A stretch of DNA of 8,580 nt, taken from the NCBI GenBank assembly GCA_002167945.1, contig NHDB01000044.1:1-8580 (forward strand), read 5' to 3'. The DNA comes from Flavobacteriaceae bacterium TMED48 (lineage in GTDB: Bacteria; Bacteroidota; Bacteroidia; Flavobacteriales; Flavobacteriaceae). Positions 1 through 6,613 of the stretch are shown piece after piece. Each line of letters begins with the position of its first letter. Position 1 is the first letter of the stretch. A program made the translations under genes and the position numbers. The notes beneath the pieces are model-generated. The model did not search any database and was not told where the DNA came from. It saw only the letters and a program-made list of their open reading frames with translations.

Positions 1-28
1 GGGTATTATTAACTATAAATCAATTAAA

Positions 29-796
29 ATGAAAAAATCATTATTAGCAATTCTATTTATTAGTTCCTTTTCCTATTCACAAGTTATCAATACAAGAATT
101 ATAACTGTTGACAGAGGAATGAATGAACGATTTGAATCTGGAGTTGAAAAGAAAACAAAGATGTATAACTCTAAAGAAGGGCAGTTAAGGTATTATACTT
201 TTAGAATAACTGCTGGTCCTAATATGGGAAAGTATTTCAGAGTACGCTATGAAGATGAAATGAAAGGTTTTGATAAAAAACCACCAAAAGAAGCGCTTAA
301 GTTATGGAATGATCAAGTTGCTGATCATATGGTAAATTCTAATGGCAGATGGCTCTGGCTCAACAAAAATGCTTCAAATGTTACGGTTAGTCCTTTCAGT
401 AAGCCCATAAGAAGAGTGATGGAATATAATTATAAATCGCATAAATCAGGTGACTTCTGGAGGTTTAGAAATAATGTTGCTAAAGCCATAAGAGAATCGA
501 ATGCTGATATTTTTATGGAAGTTTGGGGTTGTGGTTCAGGCTGTGATGGAAATTTAGCAATGATTGTTTTTGGACATGCCAATTACGAAGAGTTTGGAAG
601 CGACAACAGCACAGAATGGAGTAAAGTATATGAAAAGTATAATGAATTATTTGGAGAGAGCAGCTATGAAACAGACATTGACAGTTTTAGTGAGTCTCTT
701 GAAATGTACGGCCGTAGGGTCTACAATATGGAATTTATTCCAAATTTGAGCTCACCAGAAAAAATGTCTAATCTGGATAAACTCTATAACGATTAA
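29..796 (+). CDS. Exported protein of unknown function, 255 aa
   Basis: I do not recognise this protein by name. It begins with a Sec signal peptide (residues 1-18: two Lys, a hydrophobic core, then SYSQ) and has no lipobox Cys, so it is probably periplasmic or secreted. The mature part has only two cysteines, C168 and C172 in a CGSGC context, which could form a disulfide. Two halves look alike by eye. Residues 22-110 and 126-190 each begin with a short strand, continue into a charged helix and end in hydrophobic strands (around 53-73, and 161-181). This resembles a tandem pair of ferredoxin-like or dimeric alpha/beta-barrel folds, but that is inference from pattern only. The ATG is preceded by an A-rich stretch, as usual in this phylum. 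The gene stands alone, converges with the TonB receptor gene and ends at a strong terminator. Any promoter lies upstream of the window or in its first bases. Confidence 0.85.
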   Translation: MKKSLLAILFISSFSYSQVINTRIITVDRGMNERFESGVEKKTKMYNSKEGQLRYYTFRITAGPNMGKYFRVRYEDEMKGFDKKPPKEALKLWNDQVADHMVNSNGRWLWLNKNASNVTVSPFSKPIRRVMEYNYKSHKSGDFWRFRNNVAKAIRESNADIFMEVWGCGSGCDGNLAMIVFGHANYEEFGSDNSTEWSKVYEKYNELFGESSYETDIDSFSESLEMYGRRVYNMEFIPNLSSPEKMSNLDKLYND

Positions 797-805
797 TTTT
801 ATATG

Positions 806-837
806 AAACCCTCCGCTAAGGAGGGTTTTTCTTTTTT
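806..837 (+). terminator. Intrinsic terminator of the exported-protein gene
   Basis: A perfect 9-bp stem (AAACCCTCC at 806-814 with GGAGGGTTT at 820-828) closes a 5-nt GCTAA loop and runs directly into a T-rich tail (826-837, interrupted by one C). It begins 9 bp after the TAA of the upstream gene. The A-run on its 5' side is short, so it should act mainly on plus-strand transcripts. Confidence 0.92.
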
Positions 838-874
838 GATAAGGTATCAGAACGGTATAAGGATAACTGTATTT

Positions 875-891
875 CTATAAAAAATTTATAG
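875..891. repeat. AT-rich inverted repeat between convergent genes
   Basis: CTATAAA (875-881) and TTTATAG (885-891) form a perfect 7-bp inverted repeat around an AAA loop. It lies in the 173-bp gap between two convergent genes. It lacks a GC-rich stem and a T-tail, so it is at best a weak bidirectional terminator. In DNA this AT-rich it may be chance. Confidence 0.4.
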
Positions 892-925
892 CGGTTGAAA
901 AAAATTATCCCCCTAACTTATACAA

Positions 926-961
926 ACAAGGAGACAAAAATAATGTAATGTCGCCTCTTGT
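926..961 (-). terminator. Possible weak terminator of the TonB receptor gene
   Basis: Read on the minus strand just after the receptor's TAG, ACAAG (961-957) pairs with CTTGT (930-926), and GACA (952-949) with TGTC (936-933). An internal loop separates the two stem parts and an AT-rich apical loop closes them. The following bases are TTGTA, only weakly T-rich. It is the best hairpin available in the right place, but an imperfect one. Confidence 0.3.
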
Positions 962-969
962 TATAATCT

Positions 970-3900
970 CTATAGTTCAAATACAGCTCTTAAATTTACT
1001 CTTCTTCCAATTACAGGCATATTTGGAAATGCACGGTATTTCTGGTTAAATAAATTTGTAGAAGATAGATCAAGTTTGATTCCGTCAGATAATTTATAAC
1101 CAATACTTGCATCAACTAAATTTTTTGCTTGAACCGTCCCAGCATAAAATCCTTGATTTGAATTGAACTCATCATCATGTTGAAAAGCAAGTGAATATTT
1201 AAATCCGTTTTTGTCTAGAAAATCCATTCCTAAGCGATATTTAAATCTAGGTGCATTTAAAAAGTCTTGAAAGGGAAGGTCGTCATCGTTCTCTTCACCA
1301 GGATTCCATTCATTCTGACTTAACCATGAAGCATTACCCCAAAAGGTAAGTTTATCTGTAGCATAGTACTCCATTGAAAGATCACTTCCCCAATGCGAAC
1401 GAGTTACATTGTCAAATATTCTGTAACCAGCAGAGATATGTGTTATTCCATCTCCCTGTGGAACTCTTTGTGATTCAATCACACCTACGGCGGCAGTATT
1501 TATTAGTCCAGTGTAAGCTTGTCCTGCTTGTGTGAACGCACCACCTACAAGCCCAGCTACCTCCTGATTTGCAGCTGCTATAGCAGGGGCAATTAGAGGT
1601 GCTGCTGTAGCTGCAACTGCTGCAGAAACTGGAGCAATTGCTGGAGATCCTGGAAATAATGCCCCTTCAGGAGCTCCAGTTTCCCATAGAGCTTGGGGAA
1701 TACCATTTGCTGTATATTGTGCTTCTACACCTGCTTGTACTTGTGCGTTAACACCAGCTGTAACTGCCTGAGTTATTGCAGCACTAATTACGGGATCATT
1801 TGCAAAATCAGAGGCTACTTGAGCTCCAAGCTCTGCTGGAATTCCTTCGGCACCAGTTAATCTGAAGGTAGGTCCTATAGCAGTAAACTGTGTTGAACCA
1901 GTTCTTGCAAAAGTATAAACATCAATACCTAGAGCAAACTTATCTCCTAATAATCCTTTGTAACCTAGTTCCCAAGAGGTTGTAGTCCCAAGTAGAGCTG
2001 ATGGTGTACCAACAGCTTGTGGCATAGGGCTCCCATTAAAAGCATTATAACCCTGTATTGTTCCAGAGGCTCCTGATGGGACGTATGAGCTGAAGAAGTT
2101 TTGAATTAAGGGTAATAATGGTGCATATGAAGGACTTGCAGCTACCCCTTCGTATAATGGAGGTAAAGTTAGTCCTGCTACAGCACCATAAGGAATAGCC
2201 AATGGCCATTCGGTGGTATTAGCAGGGATTGTTGCACCACCGCCACCAACAATTTCTATAGGTTGGTTAGGATTAAAATCTTGCTCAGTTATCTGACCTG
2301 ACAACCAAACATCAAGAATTCCTGGTGCCTGAATCTGAACAGGAAAATCAACGTAGGCCTCAAGTGCGCTTGGACCAAATACAGCTTGGTTATAGGTCAA
2401 TCTGATACTGTTTTTCTCATTGGGTTTATACACAAGGGCTATTCTTGGGGCTAATTTACCTTTGTCAACGAAATTTAGTTTGTCATATCTTAGTGCATAC
2501 GTTAAATCAAGTTTATCACTGAAACGAGAAGTGCCTTGACCATAAAATCCAAAATTAATATAGTCATTACTTCCATCGTTAGAACCAAAAAGTGTATTCT
2601 CTGAATCAGATCCAATATCTCTGTAGTCAAGCCCAAATGTAAAGTTAGAGTCTAAGAAACCTTTAGCGTCAAAGCTATATTGAAGTTGAGCATCTAGTGC
2701 TGAGCGTTTAGTGATTATCCTTTGGGCGGTTAAGTAAAGGTAAAAGGGTGCATTATCACTACCCCCATCATTAGCAGTATATGATAATTGACCGAAAAAA
2801 CCACCCGATCTTATTCTAGCTTGACCCCAATAATCATTACCAGCGGCATATCCAGGACCCTGAGATTGATTGATTAATCCATTACCAGAATTTATACCCC
2901 CGGATATAACTGCGTCTGTTTTATCATTTGGTCTAAACTCTAAATGAGCATTTGCCATGAATGTTTCGTATTCATTCATGTAAGCATTACCGTCACCGTC
3001 AGGATCTATTTCGGCTCTAGTTAATATTGGTGTACTTGGAACCTGTGCAGGATCAATTCTATTATTTCTAACAATTGGTTGGAATATTCCATTTGCTGTA
3101 GCTCCATTTATTTGAGCCAAGAAATTTGCATCTTCATCAGGGTCTAAACTAAATTCATCTCCTTTTTTGTACTGAGCATTAATTTTAAACCCAAAAGTTT
3201 TTTTATCATTCGCATAGGCATGCCTAATAGCAGCTTGAACAGTAGCTAAATTACCTCCAATGAGTTCAATTGAAGTTCCAGGCTTATCAATCGCTTTTTT
3301 GGAAAAGAAATGAACCACTCCTGATTCAACACCAGGTCCATAAAGGGCAGAGGCAGCTCCTCTTACAACTTCTATTCGTTCAATATCAAGATTTGAGAGT
3401 CCTGATTGAAATGCGAAAAAAGACCCAGAGGCTGGAGATTGTAAAAAACGGTAATCCAAAATCGGAAAAACACTAGTTCCAAAAACACCTGAACCAGCTC
3501 TCATTTCAAAGTTGATAGAGTTTGCTGACTGCTGCTGGAATTGGAGCCCAGGAATATTAATTAAATTTCTTACAGGATCATTTACGTTTGCTGTGTTTTC
3601 TAAATCTTGTGAAGATATAATAGAAACTGATGCAGGCGCATCCAAAATCTTTTCTGACCGCCTTGAAGCAGAAATCACAACCTCATTTAAATTTTGACCA
3701 TAAGAAAGTAACACCGAGATATTTTGATCTGTAGATGTAACCTCTACTGTTTGTGTTCCAAAACCAACATAGCTTACCTCAATGGTGAGTGGAAGTTCAG
3801 CAGAAGTATTCAATGTAAATTTACCATCAAAATCAGCAACAGTACCAGTATTTGAGCCAAGAACAATTATATTAGCTCCAGGTATTGCTTCATTGGTTTC

Positions 3901-4005
3901 AGCGTCTACGACAGTTCCGGTTAGAGTCGTTTGCGCTATAGCTATGTTTCCTATCAACAACAATAGGGCACATAGTCCATTTCTTACTAAATTCTTTGTT
4001 TTCAT
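970..4005 (-). CDS. TonB-dependent outer-membrane receptor with carboxypeptidase-like N-terminal domain, 1011 aa
   Basis: This is an outer-membrane active transporter driven by TonB/ExbBD. Domains in order: Sec signal peptide (1-24, ending IAIA-Q); a carboxypeptidase-regulatory-like beta-sandwich (about 26-102, with the typical GxVxDxxTxExIPGANI start and a DFDGKF motif at 58-63); a TonB-box-like NEVVISASR segment (107-115); a plug domain (about 117-238, ending in the IERIEVVRGAASALYG signature at 208-223); then a 22-strand-type beta-barrel to the C-terminus, ending in an aromatic VFEL. No SusD partner is adjacent, so a SusCD glycan system is not indicated. Two barrel segments, 536-682 and 716-846, contain no Lys, Arg or His, and the second is very Ala-rich; both are probably extracellular loops. 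An EF-hand-like loop lies at 334-345. The substrate is unknown. The upstream alkB and flavin oxidoreductase genes on the same strand make a hydrophobic substrate conceivable, but iron chelates or others remain possible. Confidence 0.95.
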   Translation of the reverse strand: MKTKNLVRNGLCALLLLIGNIAIAQTTLTGTVVDAETNEAIPGANIIVLGSNTGTVADFDGKFTLNTSAELPLTIEVSYVGFGTQTVEVTSTDQNISVLLSYGQNLNEVVISASRRSEKILDAPASVSIISSQDLENTANVNDPVRNLINIPGLQFQQQSANSINFEMRAGSGVFGTSVFPILDYRFLQSPASGSFFAFQSGLSNLDIERIEVVRGAASALYGPGVESGVVHFFSKKAIDKPGTSIELIGGNLATVQAAIRHAYANDKKTFGFKINAQYKKGDEFSLDPDEDANFLAQINGATANGIFQPIVRNNRIDPAQVPSTPILTRAEIDPDGDGNAYMNEYETFMANAHLEFRPNDKTDAVISGGINSGNGLINQSQGPGYAAGNDYWGQARIRSGGFFGQLSYTANDGGSDNAPFYLYLTAQRIITKRSALDAQLQYSFDAKGFLDSNFTFGLDYRDIGSDSENTLFGSNDGSNDYINFGFYGQGTSRFSDKLDLTYALRYDKLNFVDKGKLAPRIALVYKPNEKNSIRLTYNQAVFGPSALEAYVDFPVQIQAPGILDVWLSGQITEQDFNPNQPIEIVGGGGATIPANTTEWPLAIPYGAVAGLTLPPLYEGVAASPSYAPLLPLIQNFFSSYVPSGASGTIQGYNAFNGSPMPQAVGTPSALLGTTTSWELGYKGLLGDKFALGIDVYTFARTGSTQFTAIGPTFRLTGAEGIPAELGAQVASDFANDPVISAAITQAVTAGVNAQVQAGVEAQYTANGIPQALWETGAPEGALFPGSPAIAPVSAAVAATAAPLIAPAIAAANQEVAGLVGGAFTQAGQAYTGLINTAAVGVIESQRVPQGDGITHISAGYRIFDNVTRSHWGSDLSMEYYATDKLTFWGNASWLSQNEWNPGEENDDDLPFQDFLNAPRFKYRLGMDFLDKNGFKYSLAFQHDDEFNSNQGFYAGTVQAKNLVDASIGYKLSDGIKLDLSSTNLFNQKYRAFPNMPVIGRRVNLRAVFEL
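1471..1854 (-). other. Ala-rich, base-free insertion in the TonB receptor (residues 718-845)
   Basis: The encoded stretch is dominated by Ala, with Gly, Gln, Val, Thr and Pro, and has no Lys, Arg or His from 716 to 846. Residues 781-814 carry no charge at all. It sits between recognisable barrel strands (about 675-713 and 853-883), so it most likely forms an extended extracellular loop or a partly helical cap. The reading frame is intact through it, so this is not a frameshift artefact. Confidence 0.75.
2971..3006 (-). other. EF-hand-like calcium loop within the TonB receptor (residues 334-345)
   Basis: The 12 residues DPDGDGNAYMNE match the canonical loop DxDxDGxxxxxE: D334, D336, D338, G339 and E345. 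Position 8, usually Ile, Leu or Val, is Ala. A related acidic patch, DPDED, lies at 288-292 but lacks the Gly and the final Glu. Calcium binding is inferred from the motif alone. The loop lies early in the barrel, probably in an extracellular loop. Confidence 0.6.
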
Positions 4006-4127
4006 ATTTTTTTGTTTTCAATTATATATGAACAGGAGTAGACAGGTTTATTGGGCAATCTCTGAGGAAAGATGTTTTTAAATTATTGCCTCTAAGTTAG
4101 TATATTTTTAGTTTGCATCAGAAATTA

Positions 4128-4145
4128 TTATTAAGACTTATTAAG
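4128..4145. repeat. Direct repeat TTATTAAG, 10-bp period, upstream of the TonB receptor
   Basis: Two exact copies of TTATTAAG (4128-4135 and 4138-4145) are spaced 10 bp start to start, one helical turn, about 125-140 bp before the receptor ATG. This could be a site for a regulator binding one DNA face, but the repeat is AT-rich and short. A CCTCTAA / TTAGAGG inverted repeat (4089-4095 and 4146-4152) brackets it. I saw no clear TAnnTTTG promoter in the 262-bp gap 4006-4267. Confidence 0.3.
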
Positions 4146-4208
4146 TTAGAGGAGAATTAGGATTATAAGCTCGACATTTTGACTCTGTTTTACAGTAACA
4201 AAATTTGA

Positions 4209-4254
4209 ATTCTCTGGGGAGGTGTGATTTGGTAAATTATTCATGTCAGAGAAT
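4209..4254 (-). repeat. Inverted repeat after the flavin oxidoreductase gene
   Basis: ATTCTCTG (4209-4216) and CAGAGAAT (4247-4254) are perfect 8-bp inverted copies 30 bp apart, starting 14 bp past the stop of the upstream minus-strand gene. As a transcript hairpin it would have a large loop, and what follows (TCAAATTTTG) is not a clean T-tract. It may attenuate transcription between the oxidoreductase and receptor genes, but evidence for termination is weak. Confidence 0.3.
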
Positions 4255-4267
4255 AAGGTAGGCTGAA

Positions 4268-5293
4268 CTAAAAATTGACTATTGGTTTAACTCTTTCAGC
4301 GATTAGGCGCATGGTATTTTTTAATTGTTGATGTGTTAAATTAGCATTATCTAGCTGGAATGTTAGGCGGTCTATTCCACCTAAAGATTTATTGTGTCTT
4401 AATATCTTTTTAGCCACTTCTTCTGGATCACCTACCATTAACGCCCCTGTTTTACCGTTTTGAGCTGCAAACCGTTCAAAAGTAACTGGTGGCCAACCTC
4501 TTTCTTTTCCTATTCTTGTAAAGTTATAAGCATAGCCAGAATAATATTCTTCTATAGCTTGATCTTTAGTTTCTGCCACATACCCTAAAGAATGAATTCC
4601 AACTTTTAATTCCTCTGGCGGAAAGCCAGCTTTCTCACCCGCTTTACGATACAAATCTATTAAGGGTCTAAACCGATGAGTTTCACCGCCTATTATCGCG
4701 ACCATCAAGGGCAGTCCAAGACTTCCTGCTCTGGCAAATGATGCCGGTGTTCCTCCTACACCTAGCCAGATAGGTATTTTGTTTTGAAAAGGTCTTGGGG
4801 TAATTTTTTGGTTTTGAAGAGGAGCACGAAACCTTCCTGACCAGTTGATTATTTCTTCTTTTCTAATTTGTAAAAGCAGTTCTAGTTTTTCCTTAAAAAG
4901 TTGGTCATAGTCTTCAAATTGAAACCCAAATAAAGGAAATGACTCAGAGAAGGATCCTCTGCCTACAACCATTTCTGCCCTTCCAGAACTGATCAAATCC
5001 AAAGTAGCGTAGTTTTGGAAAACACGTACGGGGTCTGCTGCACTTAAAACTGCTACAGCACTTCCCAATTTGATTCTTTTGGTTTTCGCAGCAGCAGCAG
5101 CCAGTATCATATGGGGGGCTGAGTCAAGAAATTCTTCACGATAATGTTCTCCTATTCCAAAAATATCTAATCCTACTTCGTCGGCATATACTATCCTTTC
5201 AATTAAGTCAGCTACTGCTCTTATTCTGTCTTGTGAACTGGGAACACCCTCAGTAATATCAACTGCTGCAAAACTATCTACGCCTATTTCCAT
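4268..5293 (-). CDS. Luciferase-like (LLM class) flavin-dependent oxidoreductase, 341 aa
   Basis: A cytosolic TIM-barrel enzyme of the bacterial luciferase superfamily, expected to use reduced FMN (or F420 in some relatives) and O2 to oxidise a small organic molecule. Visible landmarks are the N-terminal strand MEIGVDSF, an ADEVGLDIFGIGEHYREEF segment (37-55), RIKLGSAVAVLSAADPVR (73-90), the VGRGSFSESFPLFGF flavin/phosphate-region signature (110-124), an IPIWLGVGGTPAS strand-loop (173-185), and a C-terminal VGDPEEVAKKIL element (287-298). The length and GRGS...SFPLFG pattern fit, from memory, the LLM subgroup typified by structure 2I7G, whose substrates are undefined. It is not the longer LadA-type long-chain alkane monooxygenase. 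It starts 82 bp after the alkB stop on the same strand, so co-transcription is plausible. ATG start, preceded by an A-run. Substrate unknown. Confidence 0.9.
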   Translation of the reverse strand: MEIGVDSFAAVDITEGVPSSQDRIRAVADLIERIVYADEVGLDIFGIGEHYREEFLDSAPHMILAAAAAKTKRIKLGSAVAVLSAADPVRVFQNYATLDLISSGRAEMVVGRGSFSESFPLFGFQFEDYDQLFKEKLELLLQIRKEEIINWSGRFRAPLQNQKITPRPFQNKIPIWLGVGGTPASFARAGSLGLPLMVAIIGGETHRFRPLIDLYRKAGEKAGFPPEELKVGIHSLGYVAETKDQAIEEYYSGYAYNFTRIGKERGWPPVTFERFAAQNGKTGALMVGDPEEVAKKILRHNKSLGGIDRLTFQLDNANLTHQQLKNTMRLIAERVKPIVNF

Positions 5294-5317
5294 ATTTTTT
5301 GAAGTGAATTAGTAAGT

Positions 5318-5347
5318 CAAAATATTGATAAAAGGGTCAAACCCAAA
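5318..5347 (-). promoter_or_regulatory. Possible promoter of the flavin oxidoreductase gene
   Basis: On the minus strand, TTTG (5347-5344) is followed after 18 bp by ATATTTTG (5325-5318), resembling the Bacteroidota TTTG / TAnnTTTG arrangement but with the leading TA inverted. Start of transcription would fall about 20 bp before the ATG. The spacer contains the palindrome GGGTCAAACCC (5334-5344), a possible operator that overlaps the first base of the TTTG. Weak, since read-through from alkB would also serve this gene. Confidence 0.25.
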
Positions 5348-5375
5348 CAACTTGACAAAAAGAATTTTCTGCCTT

Positions 5376-6413
5376 TTAAGGATAAAACTCCTTAGGTATT
5401 CTCTTATTCATAAGTTTAAACCAGACTGGAGGAACTAAAGCGATTAGCATACTGGTAGTATATCCAAATGGAAGTTGAGGGCTTTCGTCTATACTCTCCA
5501 ATATCTGATATTTTTTAGATGCTCTGTTATGATGATCACTGTGGCGTGTTAATTCGTATAAAACCAAGCGACCTATTGCGTGGTTTGAATTCCACGAATG
5601 CATGGGGGTTACTCGATCGTATCGTGTACCTTTCACTTTTCTTATGAGTCCGTAATGTTCGATATAATTGATAGTTTCTAATAATAAAACTGCAGTTAGG
5701 GCTATGCCCAAAGCAAATAAAATACCATAAACACCAAACACAACTGCAGTTAAAATAAGGTAGGACAATTGAAATAATTGGTAGTAAAAAAAGTCGTTGT
5801 AAATACTAAAAAAATTAACTTTTTTCTTTTTTAAAAGGTCTTTTTGAATCCTGATGGCATTGCGAATTTGCCCTGTGGTGGAAGTAACCCAAAAAGAGAA
5901 AACAGATTGATTTTTTTTAGACGTAGCTGGATCTTTAGGAGTTCCTACATTCAAGTGATGCCCAAAATTATGCTCGAGATAAAAATGCATGTACAAAGCC
6001 GGCATCAATAGAATTTTAGCTAACAAACGTTCCCACGCAGTTTTTCTATGTCCTAATTCATGAGCGACATTTATCCCATTTGTGCCCAAAACAATTCCAA
6101 AAGAAAGTACTAATCCTATGATTTCTGATATTTCTAGAGGAGTAGCGGTCAAATACCAAATACCATATCCAAGAATAGCGTAGACTAGTACAAGGTTAAA
6201 ATACAGCATTAAATCAAAAAGTCGATTCGCTAAGCGATTTTCAATTTTTTGGTCGTTGAGCTTTTTAGGATTTGGGGATAGAAATGCTTCCCAAATTGGA
6301 ATCAAGCCAAAGGCATAAAATACCGTTGTATAACTCCAATAGCCTCCAATTTGGACACCAATTAAAGCAGAAATGGGAATAGTGTAAGCCAATAAGTACT
6401 TTAAATCATTCAC
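5376..6413 (-). CDS. alkB: AlkB-type alkane 1-monooxygenase (integral membrane, non-haem diiron), 345 aa
   Basis: Hydroxylates the terminal carbon of n-alkanes to 1-alkanols in the cytoplasmic membrane, using O2 and electrons delivered through rubredoxin. All family histidine motifs are present: HELGHR (118-123), EHNFGHH (147-153), the AlkB-specific NYIEHYGL (249-256), and LTRHSDHH (288-295), preceded by SWNSNH (273-278). The NYxEHYGL box separates it from fatty-acid desaturases. Hydrophobic segments at about 5-23, 28-45, 68-90, 95-113, 208-229 and 230-248 fit the six-helix topology. At 345 aa it is shorter than the Pseudomonas GPo1 enzyme (about 400) and has no fused rubredoxin; no rubredoxin or reductase gene is in the window. 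The start is GTG. The frame upstream is open back to a TGA at 6456-6458 without an ATG, and the first internal Met is residue 69, which would remove the first membrane segments. It lies 200 bp after the TIM-barrel gene and 82 bp before the flavin oxidoreductase. Substrate chain length cannot be read from the sequence. Confidence 0.95.
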   Translation of the reverse strand: MNDLKYLLAYTIPISALIGVQIGGYWSYTTVFYAFGLIPIWEAFLSPNPKKLNDQKIENRLANRLFDLMLYFNLVLVYAILGYGIWYLTATPLEISEIIGLVLSFGIVLGTNGINVAHELGHRKTAWERLLAKILLMPALYMHFYLEHNFGHHLNVGTPKDPATSKKNQSVFSFWVTSTTGQIRNAIRIQKDLLKKKKVNFFSIYNDFFYYQLFQLSYLILTAVVFGVYGILFALGIALTAVLLLETINYIEHYGLIRKVKGTRYDRVTPMHSWNSNHAIGRLVLYELTRHSDHHNRASKKYQILESIDESPQLPFGYTTSMLIALVPPVWFKLMNKRIPKEFYP

Positions 6414-6613
6414 AAAATTATATTTAGTATTCGAGGTAGAATAATTTAAATTTAATCAAAATCATCTCAAAACGTAAAAAAAAGCTTAAATGTTTTTTAA
6501 AGAACGAATTTGCTGTTTAGCATAATGTTCCTAACTTTAGTTTATTCTTAGAGACCTGAATACTATTCGATGTTAACTGCTGATTTATAAATAAGTAGCG
6601 TGTCCGAATCCTT

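Noticed and set aside
564..749. 61-codon plus-strand frame within the exported-protein gene
   Set aside because: It lies wholly inside the better supported 29-796 gene in another frame and has no recognisable protein features.
837..849. TGATAAGGTATCA small palindrome after the terminator
   Set aside because: A 5-bp stem with a 3-nt centre is easily found by chance in AT-rich DNA and has no promoter or gene start next to it.
970..4005. SusC-type glycan receptor of a polysaccharide utilisation locus
   Set aside because: There is no adjacent SusD-like lipoprotein or glycoside hydrolase gene. The protein is a general TonB receptor with a carboxypeptidase-like N-terminal domain.
3270..4081. Three plus-strand open frames (3270-3476, 3512-3697, 3782-4081) opposite the TonB receptor gene
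   Set aside because: They are antisense to highly recognisable signal, plug and beta-sandwich coding sequence. Their products look like reverse-frame noise.
4268..5293. Flavin oxidoreductase as a LadA-type long-chain alkane monooxygenase
   Set aside because: Tempting beside alkB, but LadA is clearly longer (about 440 aa) and belongs to a different luciferase-like subgroup. The motifs here fit another branch.
5376..6413. Membrane fatty-acid desaturase instead of alkane monooxygenase
   Set aside because: Both families have three histidine boxes, but the NYxEHYGL and RHSDHH motifs here are specific to AlkB.
6414..6613. Search of the 200-bp gap before alkB for a promoter or small RNA
   Set aside because: No exact TAnnTTTG box at a useful distance, no stable GC hairpin, only an ATTTATAAAT palindrome (6583-6592) and A/T runs. 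Nothing I can support.
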